The translations under genes were made by a program, and so were the position numbers. The notes under the pieces were generated by a model, which ran no database searches, was not told where the DNA came from, and saw nothing but the letters and a program-made list of their open reading frames with translations. A stretch of DNA of 64,000 bases from NCBI RefSeq assembly GCF_014648655.1, contig NZ_BMRN01000002.1:379813-443812 (forward strand), written 5' to 3'. This document shows positions 27,626 through 35,707 of this stretch, one piece after another. The stretch is from Streptomyces atratus (GTDB lineage: Bacteria; Actinomycetota; Actinomycetes; Streptomycetales; Streptomycetaceae). Within the stretch, counting starts at the first letter, position 1. Every line of letters begins with the position of its first letter.

Positions 27626-27790
27626 ATGAGCCTCACGAGCACCGCGCACCAGCTGGTCACTCTCGCCGCCGAGGGCGGCGAGCACGGTGGCAACCACGAA
27701 AGCCTCAGCCCGTATCTCACCGGGGGCGGTGCGTTCGTCGTGCTGCTGCTCCTGCTGTGGATCACCACTCGCTTCAACCGCGACCGCTGA
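27626..27790 (+). CDS. Tiny single-pass membrane protein, second of a pair
   Basis: 54 residues ([20 protein letters not shown] start, a Gly/His-rich middle, then [18 protein letters not shown]). One C-terminal membrane helix ends in a basic cap, so the short basic end is expected inside and the N terminus outside. The Shine-Dalgarno is weak (GAAG). Conserved position ahead of nadD and a clean protein-like composition support it as a real gene. No function can be assigned. Confidence 0.65.
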   Translation: MSLTSTAHQLVTLAAEGGEHGGNHESLSPYLTGGGAFVVLLLLLWITTRFNRDR

Positions 27791-27828
27791 GGCGAAGGCG
27801 TACAGCTGTGCCAGTAGGCTCTGCACGC

Positions 27829-28446
27829 ATGGGAGAGCAGGAAGTGCCTACCGGCCGCGGAAAGCGCCGAATCGGCGTGATGGGCGGGACGTTTGACCCG
27901 ATTCATCATGGACACCTGGTGGCGGCCAGTGAAGTGGCCGCCCAGTTCCACCTCGACGAGGTGATCTTCGTGCCGACCGGGCAGCCATGGCAGAAGAGCC
28001 ACAAGCATGTCTCCCCGGCCGAGGACCGCTATCTGATGACGGTCATCGCGACGGCGTCCAACCCGCAGTTCTCGGTCAGCCGGAGCGACATCGACCGCAG
28101 CGGGCCGACGTACACCATCGATACGCTGCGGGACTTGCGCGCGATCCATGGCGACGCGGACCTCTTCTTCATCACGGGCGCCGACGCGCTCTCCCAGATC
28201 CTCACCTGGCGGGACGCCGACGAACTGTTCTCCCTCTCCCACTTCATCGGTGTGACGCGGCCGGGGCATGTGCTCGCGGACCCCGGGCTGCCGGAGGGCG
28301 GGGTCTCCCTCGTGGAGGTGCCCGCGCTCGCGATCTCGTCCACGGACTGCCGTGAGAGGGTCGCGCAGGGGGAGCCGGTCTGGTACTTGGTGCCGGACGG
28401 CGTGGTCCGCTACATCGACAAGCGCCAGCTGTACCGCGGCGAATAA
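27829..28446 (+). CDS. nadD: Nicotinate-nucleotide adenylyltransferase
   Basis: 205 residues; makes nicotinic acid adenine dinucleotide in NAD synthesis. The nucleotidyltransferase motif [12 protein letters not shown] lies near residues 19-30, and [12 protein letters not shown] gives the C-terminal ISSTxxR-type motif. ATG 27829 was taken as start; GTG 27844 has a better-spaced GGGAG and would shorten the protein by five residues. The downstream order LCP – rsfS – phosphatase is the usual streptomycete one. Confidence 0.95.
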   Translation: MGEQEVPTGRGKRRIGVMGGTFDPIHHGHLVAASEVAAQFHLDEVIFVPTGQPWQKSHKHVSPAEDRYLMTVIATASNPQFSVSRSDIDRSGPTYTIDTLRDLRAIHGDADLFFITGADALSQILTWRDADELFSLSHFIGVTRPGHVLADPGLPEGGVSLVEVPALAISSTDCRERVAQGEPVWYLVPDGVVRYIDKRQLYRGE

Positions 28447-28465
28447 GCCACGTAGAGGGGCACCG

Positions 28466-30187
28466 GTGAACGACCGACAGAACCCGTACGACCCGTACTA
28501 CCAGCAGCCGCAGATCATCGGCTACGACGAGTACGGGCAGCCGGTGTATCAGCAGCCCGGACAGCAGTCGTACGACCCGTATGCGCCTCAGCAGTCCCAG
28601 CAAGAGCCGCATCAGGCCGACCAGGGGTACGGATACGACCTGTACGCCCAGCCTCAGCAGCCGCAGCCCGTGCAGCCGCAGCCGTACGACCCGTATGCCG
28701 CCCCCCAGCAGCCGCAACAGCCCCAACAGCAGGCATACGGCGGCTACGACGGCTATGGCTACGACACCGGCCCGCAGCCCGCCGCGGTCGACACCACCCA
28801 GCAGTGGAACATCCCGCAGCAGGCCGCCGCACAGCCGTCCCCGCCCCCACCCGCGCCGGCCCGGCAGGAGCCCGAGCCCGACTTCGAGGCCGACCCGGAA
28901 CCGGCCGTCCCCGGGCAGCGCCGAGCCGACCGCGACTACCGCACAGAGCAGTTCTCCTTCATCGAGGAGCCCGACGAGGACTCCGAAGACGTCATTGACT
29001 GGCTGAAGTTCACCGAGAGCCGCAGCGAGCGGCGCGAAGAGGCACGGCGTCGCGGCCGCAACCGCATGGTCGCGCTGATAGTCGTGGTGGTCCTGGTGGT
29101 GGTCGGCGGTGTCGGCTACCTCTGGTCCGCCGACAAGATCCCCGGCCTCTCCGGTTCGGAGAAGGGCAACACCGCATCGACGGGCCCGCAGCAGCGGGAC
29201 GTCATCGTGGTCCATCTGCGCAACACCAAGAAGGGCGGCACCTCCACGGCGCTGCTCGTCGACAATGTGACGACCAAACAGGGGACCACGGTCCTGCTCC
29301 CCAACTCTCTCGCGGTCGCCAGCGACGAGGGCGTCACGAGCACCCTCGGCAAGTCCGTCGAGGACGACGGCACCACGGGCACCCGCGATTCCATCGACAC
29401 ACTGCTCGGCACCAAGATCAGCGGAACGTGGCGGCTCGACACCCCCTATCTGGAGACTCTCGTCGATCTGGTCGGCAGCATCGAGGTCGACACCGACACC
29501 GAAGTGCCCGACACGAAGAAGGGCGCTTCCCCCCTGGTGAAAAAGGGGGAGGCACAGACCCTGAGCGGCCAGATGGCTGTTGCATACGCCACCTACCGGG
29601 CACCCGGTGAGGCCGAGGCGAAGCAGCTCATGCGGTTCGGGGAGGTCATGCGAGGCGTTCTGCGGAAGATCTCGGACGACCCGAAGACCGCCACGGTCAC
29701 CGTGCAGACGCTGGCGCAGATCCTCGACCCGTCGCTCCCCGAGAAGGATCTCGGTGCCTCGCTGGCGAAGCTCGCCCAGCACGCCAAGGGCGGCGACTAC
29801 AAGACGGCACTGCTGCCGGTGCAGGCCGACGGCACCCTCACCGACGCGGCCACCGAGAGCATTGTCGAGGACATCCTGGGCGGCACGGTGAAGGCTCCGG
29901 ACGCCGGTGCGGCGGTGCGGGTCGGGATCAAGAACGCCACCGGTGACAAGGACGCCACGCAGTCCGCCCAGATCAAGCTGGTCAACGGCGGATATGCCTT
30001 CGTCGGCGGCGGAACGGCCGAGACCGCGGCGCTGTCCGAGGTCGTCTACAAGACCGCGGCGGACAAGGACAAGGCGACGCAGGTCGCCAAGACCCTGGGG
30101 CTGCCGACGAGCGCGCTGAAGCAGGGCAAGCCCGCAGCGAACGCGGATGTGTCCGTCGTGCTCGGCCAGAACTACGAGATCAAATGA
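28466..30187 (+). CDS. Divergent LytR-CpsA-Psr (LCP) family protein, probable wall-polymer transferase
   Basis: 573 residues. A Gln/Pro/Tyr-rich cytoplasmic region (QQPYDPY-like repeats, about 1-130), an acidic stretch, one membrane helix (MVALIVVVVLVVVGGVGYLW, near 201-220), an LCP-like domain (about 240-420; TRDSIDTLLG, LETLVDLVGSIEVD) and a C-terminal LytR_C domain (about 470-573). LCP enzymes attach teichoic-acid-like polymers to peptidoglycan. Several Arg residues conserved in canonical LCP active sites are replaced here (VLLPNSLAV where SIPRDS is usual). Gene order nadD – this – rsfS matches what I recall for PdtA (SCO2578), a polymer transferase of S. coelicolor. GTG 28466 follows GAGGGG. 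Confidence 0.8.
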   Translation: MNDRQNPYDPYYQQPQIIGYDEYGQPVYQQPGQQSYDPYAPQQSQQEPHQADQGYGYDLYAQPQQPQPVQPQPYDPYAAPQQPQQPQQQAYGGYDGYGYDTGPQPAAVDTTQQWNIPQQAAAQPSPPPPAPARQEPEPDFEADPEPAVPGQRRADRDYRTEQFSFIEEPDEDSEDVIDWLKFTESRSERREEARRRGRNRMVALIVVVVLVVVGGVGYLWSADKIPGLSGSEKGNTASTGPQQRDVIVVHLRNTKKGGTSTALLVDNVTTKQGTTVLLPNSLAVASDEGVTSTLGKSVEDDGTTGTRDSIDTLLGTKISGTWRLDTPYLETLVDLVGSIEVDTDTEVPDTKKGASPLVKKGEAQTLSGQMAVAYATYRAPGEAEAKQLMRFGEVMRGVLRKISDDPKTATVTVQTLAQILDPSLPEKDLGASLAKLAQHAKGGDYKTALLPVQADGTLTDAATESIVEDILGGTVKAPDAGAAVRVGIKNATGDKDATQSAQIKLVNGGYAFVGGGTAETAALSEVVYKTAADKDKATQVAKTLGLPTSALKQGKPAANADVSVVLGQNYEIK

Positions 30188-30301
30188 CCGGGACCGCACC
30201 GCCCGGATGATGGCGATTCGATCTTCGAACGATCGCTGCGTGGGCTGTCGGCGGTCCGTGAGACCCTAGAGGTTGATCTGACCGCCGACGAAAGCCTGCT
30301 T

Positions 30302-30733
30302 GTGACCGCCACGGACCGCTCCATCGAGCTCATCAACGCCGCCGCTCAGGCGGCCGCCGACCGGCTCGCGCACGACATCATCGCGTACGACGTCAGCGAC
30401 GTGCTGTCGATCACAGACGCCTTCCTGCTGGCTTCGGCCCCCAACGACCGCCAGGTCAAGTCGATCGTCGACGAGATCGAGGAGCGGCTCCAGAAGGAAC
30501 TCGGCGCCAAGCCGGTACGCCGTGAGGGCGACCGCGACGCGCGCTGGATCCTCCTCGACTACGTCGACATCGTCATCCATGTCCAGCACAGCGAGGAGCG
30601 GGTCTTCTACGCGCTGGAGCGCCTCTGGAAGGACTGCCCCGAGATCGCGCTCCCCGAGGACGCCGTCAAGACCCGAGGCAAGGCCGCGGAGCACGCCCAG
30701 CTCGCCGGCAGCACGGAAGGTGAGCAGAGCTGA
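30302..30733 (+). CDS. rsfS: Ribosome silencing factor RsfS
   Basis: 143 residues of the RsfS/DUF143 family, which binds L14 on free 50S subunits and blocks subunit joining when nutrients are low. Segments VLSITDAFLLASAPNDRQV, EGDRDARWILLDY and VDIVIHVQHSEERVFYALE are diagnostic. The start is GTG at 30302. Its stop codon overlaps the predicted CTG start of the next gene (CTGA). Confidence 0.95.
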   Translation: MTATDRSIELINAAAQAAADRLAHDIIAYDVSDVLSITDAFLLASAPNDRQVKSIVDEIEERLQKELGAKPVRREGDRDARWILLDYVDIVIHVQHSEERVFYALERLWKDCPEIALPEDAVKTRGKAAEHAQLAGSTEGEQS

Positions 30734-31383
30734 ACGGCAGCGGAAGCGGCAGGGGCCGCAGGATTGTCCTCTGGCGACACGGCCAGACGGCATGGAATCT
30801 GGAGCGCCGGTTCCAGGGCTCCACGGACATCGCACTCACCGAGGCCGGCGTCGGGCAGGCCCAGCGGGCCGCCCGGCTGCTCGCCTCGCTGAAGCCGGCT
30901 GCGATCGTCGCCTCCGATCTGCAGCGGGCGGCGGCCACAGCCGCCGAGCTCGCCGCGATCACCGGCCTCGAGGTAGCGCACGAGGCGGGGCTGCGTGAGA
31001 CCTACGCGGGTGCCTGGCAGGGCCTCACCCACAAGGAGATCGTCGAGCTGTACGGCGAGCAGTACGCCGCATGGAAGCGCGGCGAGCCCGTGCGTCGCGG
31101 CGGCGGTGAGCTGGAGACCGAGGTCGCCGACCGGGCCGCCCCGGTCGTACTCGGACACGCCGAGAAGCTGCCCGACAGCGGCACGCTCGTCGTAGTCAGC
31201 CACGGCGGCACCATCCGCACCACCATCGGTCGGCTGCTGGGTCTGGAGGCGCACCACTGGGAAGGGCTCGGCGGGCTCTCCAACTGCTGCTGGTCGGTGC
31301 TGGGCGAGGGCGCGCGGGGCTGGCGCCTGCTGGAGCACAATGCCGGCACGCTGCCGGAGCCGGTGCTCGGCGACGACACCTAG
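30730..31383 (+). CDS. Histidine phosphatase family protein, apparent CTG start
   Basis: 217 residues, phosphoglycerate-mutase-like fold. The catalytic LWRHGQTAWNLERRFQG lies near residues 14-30 and VVVSHGGTIRTT near 156. Upstream of the RHG motif the frame is blocked by a stop at 30721, and no ATG, GTG or TTG lies between that stop and the motif. The only sensible start is CTG at 30730, sharing CTGA with the rsfS stop, exactly where ATGA/GTGA overlaps normally occur. AAGGTGAG lies upstream as a ribosome site. Substrate unknown; general phosphatase or mutase. Confidence 0.85.
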   Translation: MNGSGSGRGRRIVLWRHGQTAWNLERRFQGSTDIALTEAGVGQAQRAARLLASLKPAAIVASDLQRAAATAAELAAITGLEVAHEAGLRETYAGAWQGLTHKEIVELYGEQYAAWKRGEPVRRGGGELETEVADRAAPVVLGHAEKLPDSGTLVVVSHGGTIRTTIGRLLGLEAHHWEGLGGLSNCCWSVLGEGARGWRLLEHNAGTLPEPVLGDDT

Positions 31384-31471
31384 GAGCGCCGGGGCCTGGG
31401 AGTGCCATGGGCCTGCCTGCGGGGCGGGCCCGGACGGCGCTGAGGCCACCCCCGGGCGGCGTCGGCCGGAT

Positions 31472-31501
31472 TTCACTTTCTGGCTGGTCACAGGCTAAAG
31501 T
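31472..31501 (+). promoter_or_regulatory. Possible promoter of the first tRNA-Ala
   Basis: TTCACT, 18 bases, TAAAGT. This gives a transcript start about 40 bases before the tRNA. The -35 element matches the consensus only moderately. Confidence 0.4.
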
Positions 31502-31547
31502 TCTTCTTGTTCGCAGCGCGGAAACGCAGGGAAATACGGCGAACAGC

Positions 31548-31620
31548 GGGGCTATAGCTCAGTTGGTAGAGCACCTGCATGGCATGCAGGGGGTCAGGAG
31601 TTCAAATCTCCTTAGCTCCA
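31548..31620 (+). tRNA. tRNA-Ala (anticodon GGC)
   Basis: 73 bases fold exactly: acceptor GGGGCTA/TAGCTCC with a G3-U70 wobble (the alanine identity pair), D stem GCTC/GAGC, anticodon stem CCTGC/GCAGG with loop ATGGCAT, T stem AGGAG/CTCCT with loop TTCAAAT, discriminator A. CCA is not encoded. An identical gene lies at 34826. Confidence 0.98.
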
Positions 31621-31626
31621 CAATCA

Positions 31627-31656
31627 AGATCCCGTCCCCACCAGGGGGCGGGATCC
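31627..31656 (+). terminator. Terminator after the first tRNA-Ala
   Basis: AGATCCCGTCCCC pairs with GGGGCGGGATC (one wobble), seven bases after the tRNA, followed by CTTG. Confidence 0.7.
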
Positions 31657-31724
31657 TTGCGTTTCCCCTGACTGCCCGGCCTGGGGCTTCTTCTGGCCGT
31701 CCGACGCCCTGACCGTGCGTCCGG

Positions 31725-32580
31725 TCACGCCTCCCGGCGCCGCAGCAGCGCCGCCACCTGCTCGCTGCTCTTCTCGTCGGCCGGGGTGCAGGCCACGATC
31801 CGGCACTCCGGCAGCCCGTTGACGGAAAGCGACACCGAGGTCATCCGTATCTCGTCGGTCGCCGCCCAGTGCCGGAAGGTCTTCACCCGCGGTCCCGGCG
31901 GCGCTACATTCTCGCCGCGCCACAGTTCGGCGAAGTACGGGCCGGCGGCCGAGAGCCGTTCGGCGAACGATTCCCGGGCGGGCTCGCCCGTATGCCGTCC
32001 GTGGGCTCCCCGCAGCGTCGCCACCATGATCGGCAGTTCCTGGGTCCGGTGGACGATGGGACAGGCCTCCTCGGCCACCGTGAACAGCGTCCACAGCACA
32101 TTGCGTATGCCGGTTCTCGCCATTTCGGGGACGCCGAACAGGTTGCGGTAGGCGGGATCGGTGGCCAGGACGTCGTACCGAGTGTTGTAGATCGCTGCGG
32201 GGTGTCGATCAAGTGCGTCGATGATGCCCTGGATCTCGGGCCCAACCTCTATCGTGTCGGTCTGTCTGCCCGGGGTGTAGGCCACCTCTGCCAGGTGGTA
32301 GAGGTGTTCGCGCTCCGGCGCGTCCAGTCGCAGGGTGTGCGCCACGGCGTCCAGGACCTGGCGAGGCGTTGATCGGACGGCCTTGTTCCAACCAGGTGCA
32401 CCAGGTGACACCGACGCCGGAGAGCTGTGCGACCTCCTCGCGGCGCAGGCCCGGGGTGCGGCGGCGCAGCCCGGGCGCCATGCCCGCATCGGCGGGTGCC
32501 ACCCGCGCCCGGCGGTTGTGCAGAAAGGCCGCGAGCTCCGGACGCCGCCGGTATTGCCTCTGTTGATGTGCCGTCACCAT
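31725..32580 (-). pseudogene. Frameshifted XRE regulator with MmyB-like domain
   Basis: On the minus strand the gene starts at ATG 32580 (MVTAHQQRQYRRRPELAAFL) and runs through a helix-turn-helix (RRTPGLRREEVAQLSGVGVT, then TWLEQGRPINAS). Near 32360 the frame breaks and the rest of the family pattern continues one frame over: PRQVLDAVAHTLRL, then an MmyB-type ligand-binding domain (YDVLATDPAYRNLFG, ending at 31725). The family sequence would need about two more bases at the break. A Cys replaces the usual Tyr in TWYTWLEQG. Normally such regulators repress an adjacent transporter or oxidoreductase; the divergent MFS gene next door is also broken. Confidence 0.85.
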
Positions 32581-32688
32581 TGCCACACCCTCATCGTCAT
32601 TGCCTCGCACGGGAGTTGCCAGGTGCTGTCAGGACCGGCATCAGCGGGCTCTCGTTACCCGTATTCGACCGGGGTGAGGCTCGATGCG

Positions 32689-34199
32689 ATGACGGCGGCC
32701 TCTGAGGCAACTCCACGTTCCGTAACCAGTAAAGACGCCACCGCTGACAAACGGCCCGGCAGAGTGCTCGCCCTGGTCCTCGCGGCTCAGTTCATGGCGC
32801 TGCTCGACATCTTCATCGTCAACGTCACCGCCCCGACGATCCGGAGTGAACCCGGCGCCTCCGGAGCCGGGTTGCAGCTCATCGTGGCGGGATACACCAT
32901 CACGTACGCCGTGCTGCTCATCACCGGCGCCAGGCTCGGCGGTCTGCTCGGACACGGCAGGGCTCATCTGGCCGGATTCGCCGTCTTCACGGCCGCCTCG
33001 TCGGCCTGCGGACTTGCCGCCGGAACAGGGCAGTTGATCGCCTTCCGGCTGATCCAGGGAGCGGGTGCGGCGGCGGTGATTCCGCAGGTGCTCAGCCTCA
33101 TTCAGCGCCACTTCGCCGGCGAGGCACGGATCCGGGCGCTCGGTGCCTACAGCGCGGTGCTCGCCACCGGGGCGGCCGCCGGGCAGGTGGTCGGCGGGGT
33201 GCTGGTCGGCGCCGATCTGTTCGGCGCGGGCCGGCGGCCGGTCTTCCTGGCGAATGTGCCGATCGGTCCGGTTCTGCTGGTGCCCGGCATTCGTGCGCTG
33301 CCCGGAGAACCGCGTACGGGGGAATCCAGGGCCCAGGCGTGCGCCCGCGGACTCGATCTGCCGGGGCCGACGCTGCTCGCCGCAACCGTCACGCTGCTCA
33401 CCGTCCCCCCGGTGCTCGGGCAGGAGTTGGACCGGCCGGTCTGGGCCTGGGTCTGCCTGATCGCCTCCGCGGGCTTCTTCACCGGGTTCGTCGGTCATGA
33501 GTCACGGCTGGCCGCGCGCGGTGGTGCGCCCCTGATCGGACACAAGGTGCTGCGCATCCCCGGCATGGCGCGGGCGGTGCTGCGCATCCCCGGCATGGCG
33601 AGGGCGGTGCTGCGCATCCCCGGCATGGCGAGGGCGGTGCTGCGCATTCTTGTGGTGATGGCGATCAACGCGGGCTTCCTCTTTGCGACGACGCTGCACG
33701 TCCACGGCGGTCTTGGCTACTCGGCGCTGCGCACGGGGTTGATGTCCGCACCGACCGCGCTGGTATTCGGTGCGATCGGGCTGACCTGGCGCAGGTGGCC
33801 CACGAGGCTCCAAGGGACCCTGGTTCCGGGCGGGTTCGCCCTGATGGCCGTCGCCTCCGTGGCCGTCGGGCTGCTGATGCGGGACGGCGGCGACGGCGGG
33901 CCCCGGCTGTACGCGGCCTTCGCGATCACGGGCAGCGGTATGGCGCTGGGCTTCAGCCCACCCTTACGGGGGCGTTGGCGAACGTGCGTCCGGAGAATGC
34001 GGCTGATGCAGGCGGTGTACTGGTGACCGTCACGCAGCTCGGCCAGCTGATCGGAGTCGCGACATTCGGCACGCTCTGTCTCAACCGCCTTGATACGCCA
34101 GGGGTGCAGGGGTTGGAGCAGGCCCTGTGGGAATGCGTTCTCGCACTGTCGGCGGCCGCGGTCGCGGGCGTGTCGGTGGGTCTCGCACGGCGTCGGTGA
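32689..34199 (+). pseudogene. Frameshifted MFS (DHA2-like) transporter
   Basis: From ATG 32689 (GGGTGAGG upstream) the protein reads as a drug/H+ antiporter: FMALLDIFIVNVTAPTIR (motif D1-like), YAVLLITGARLGGLLGHGRA and RLIQGAGAAAVIPQVLSLIQ. Near 33960 the frame shifts: one frame ends at 34026, while another continues the expected family sequence (PTLTGALANVRPENAADAGG, then VTVTQLGQLIGVATFG) to 34199. One base appears to be missing. A 30-bp unit repeated three times (33547-33648) adds 20 residues in the middle. The divergent regulator is also frameshifted, so this regulator/exporter pair is probably dead. Confidence 0.85.
33547..33648 (+). repeat. 30-bp tandem repeat, 3.4 copies
   Basis: Units at 33547-33576, 33577-33606 and 33607-33636 differ by one base, then a 12-base partial copy. 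Each encodes VLRIPGMARA. Slipped-strand expansion inside the transporter gene is the simplest explanation. Confidence 0.95.
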
Positions 34200-34291
34200 A
34201 CGGCGGGATGTCCGGCGGGCTGCCCCCCTTGCGGCGTCATGGCAGAATCGGATCGCCGGAGGGGGCGACGGACCGAACGGGAGGGAGCGCG

Positions 34292-34453
34292 ATGCCTGCG
34301 AGCCGCGACGAGGTCCCGGACCTGCTCCTTGTCTCCGAATGCCGCGTCCGCGCCGGCCGTCCTGCTGGTGATCCCTCCCATGCGGTCCACGTGCTCGGCG
34401 GGAACGGCGGAGTCTCCTGCGTGTGTACCGCCCGCGGCCAAAGCCGGAGCTGA
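34292..34453 (+). CDS. Possible small protein upstream of a zinc-ribbon gene
   Basis: 53 residues (MPASRDEVPDLLLVSECRVR start, VSCVCTARGQSRS end). A strong GGGAGGG lies five bases before the ATG, and the stop is 3 bases from the next ATG, as in a translationally coupled pair. The composition is not clearly that of a folded protein and no family is recognised. A 5' leader role for the next gene is possible. Confidence 0.45.
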   Translation: MPASRDEVPDLLLVSECRVRAGRPAGDPSHAVHVLGGNGGVSCVCTARGQSRS

Positions 34454-34456
34454 CCC

Positions 34457-34690
34457 ATGGGTGCACACAGGCGGAAGTGCGACTGGTGCGGCAGTGGTAC
34501 GCCCATCGTCAGGGACATGGATCCGATCAATCCGGAGTTCCAGTACTGGTGCGAGGAGTGTGCGCGGGCGCTGATCATAAAGGGCGACCCGATCGAGACC
34601 TACCGGGAGCTGGAGGGGGAGCCGATCTACGGGCGGCTGCTGGAGGAGCACTGCACGCTCAAGCGCTTCTACTCCTTCGCCACCGCGTGA
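34457..34690 (+). CDS. Small zinc-ribbon-like hypothetical protein
   Basis: 77 residues. Two CxxC pairs, in KCDWCGSG and YWCEECARA, suggest a structural zinc site. CGGAG lies eight bases before the ATG. The acidic/aromatic remainder (PIETYRELEGEPIYGRLLEE) looks like a genuine folded domain. No function recognised. It survives intact between the broken transporter and the second tRNA-Ala. Confidence 0.7.
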   Translation: MGAHRRKCDWCGSGTPIVRDMDPINPEFQYWCEECARALIIKGDPIETYRELEGEPIYGRLLEEHCTLKRFYSFATA

Positions 34691-34756
34691 ACCCTCTCGA
34701 CATCACTTGACAAAGATGCCGCAGATTCGGTCAAAGCCGTGCAGGCGGGAAACGAT

Positions 34757-34786
34757 TTGGTGGAGTGGTGGGGTTACCGGTAATGT
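34757..34786 (+). promoter_or_regulatory. Likely promoter of the second tRNA-Ala
   Basis: TTGGTG, 18 bases, TAATGT, ending 40 bases before the tRNA. A TTGACA at 34709-34714 has no convincing -10 at the right distance. Confidence 0.5.
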
Positions 34787-34825
34787 TCTCGATGTCGCCA
34801 CGGGGAACCGGGCGGCACGCGGCAC

Positions 34826-34898
34826 GGGGCTATAGCTCAGTTGGTAGAGCACCTGCATGGCATGCAGGGGGTCAGGAGTTCAAATCTCCTTAGCTCCA
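34826..34898 (+). tRNA. tRNA-Ala (anticodon GGC), second identical copy
   Basis: All 73 bases are identical to the gene at 31548, including the G3-U70 pair and GGC anticodon. Flanking sequences differ on both sides apart from the adjoining CA, so the copy boundary is essentially the tRNA itself. Confidence 0.98.
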
Positions 34899-34913
34899 CA
34901 GTGAAGAAATGAG

Positions 34914-34946
34914 AAGCGGGTCATCCTCAGAGGGTGACCCGCTTTT
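34914..34946 (+). terminator. Terminator after the second tRNA-Ala
   Basis: AGCGGGTCATCCT pairs with AGGGTGACCCGCT (one wobble) and is followed by TTTT, a classical intrinsic terminator. Confidence 0.85.
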
Positions 34947-34958
34947 CGTATGTGTGCG

Positions 34959-35610
34959 TCAGTAGCGCCCGCTGTCAAGGGCCTTCCGGCCGATGACCGG
35001 CGGCAGCGCGGGGTGTTCCGCTGCCGCCTGCTCGATGCGGAGCGCCGGCGCGGGACACCGGCGCACTGCGCGCTGTGCGCGCCCTCTCAGATGCATCGGA
35101 TCCGCTGCGTCCGCGAGCGCCGGGTAACCGTCGGGGCCCAGCCCGATCAGCTCGGGGACGATGTTCGCGCAGAGCCCGTGGCCCTGGCGGAGCGTCCAGT
35201 CCACCGCCAGCCGCCCGCCACTCGCAATGGACTCCTCCAGGCCCTGTCGGCCGGGCGCGGGAAGGGGCAGAACCCCGAGCGTCTCGCGGCCGGTCACCGC
35301 CAAGGACATGCGCCGCCAGGTCGTCCGTGAAGGCGGACAGCGGCGAGGTCAGAAAGCGCGCCGAGCCGTCCGGATGCTTGCACGCGCCCCAGCCCTTCGC
35401 TGCCCGGGTCGCTTCGCACAGCGCCTCCAGGGCCGCGGGCCCGCCGCTGTTCAGCACGTCGGACAGCCCGCCCGCCGCGGCCGGCAGCCCCTGCTTGCAG
35501 GGACCGCACCGGCCCGCGGTTTCGGCGGCGAGTCAGTTCGCCACCCGCAGGGACTCGCCGAGCGGGCAGCTCTCGGGCCCGATCGGCAGGATCGCTCTCC
35601 CGTCCCGTCC
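34959..35610 (-). pseudogene. Remnant of a NuoF-like/ferredoxin fusion gene
   Basis: Read on the minus strand: RAILPIGPESCPLGESLRVA, then an in-frame stop (35533-35535), then ETAGRCGPCKQGLPAAAGGL and KHPDGSARFLTSPLSAFTDD. The first two lie in the iron-sulfur region of NuoF-like flavoproteins (CGPC motif). Near 35310 the frame shifts and continues as GRLAVDWTLRQGHGLCANIV, PELIGLGPDGYPAL and RAVRRCPAPALRIEQ, a ferredoxin-type domain, ending with a stop at 34959. The 5' part (FMN/NAD domain) is absent from about 35610. At least two lesions plus the truncation make this a dead gene. The family match is from memory. Confidence 0.75.
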
Positions 35611-35662
35611 ACGGACCGGCCGGGCCCGGACCGGTTCCGGGCCCGTGCGGTACCCTGACGCC

Positions 35663-35701
35663 ATGCGTGCCGTACGCCTTCTGCTTAGCGAGCCGCGCTG
35701 A
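35663..35701 (+). CDS. Leu-rich leader peptide of leuS
   Basis: The frame MRAVRLLLSEPR (12 residues) has three consecutive Leu codons (CTT CTG CTT) and ends 110 bases before leuS. A hairpin and a terminator with a U-run follow at once. This is the classical layout of ribosome-mediated attenuation, where stalling at Leu codons for lack of charged tRNA-Leu would favour read-through into leuS. Its initiation region lacks a strong Shine-Dalgarno; TACCCT at 35651-35656 may be a -10 element, giving a nearly leaderless start. Confidence 0.7.
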   Translation: MRAVRLLLSEPR

Positions 35702-35707
35702 TCAGTC

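Noticed and set aside
33547..33648. CRISPR-like array
   Set aside because: The 30-bp units are directly adjacent with no spacers and lie inside a coding frame.
31548..34898. Integrated prophage or conjugative element between tRNA copies
   Set aside because: No integrase, excisionase or replication gene, and the duplicated sequence is the whole tRNA and not an attachment-site fragment.
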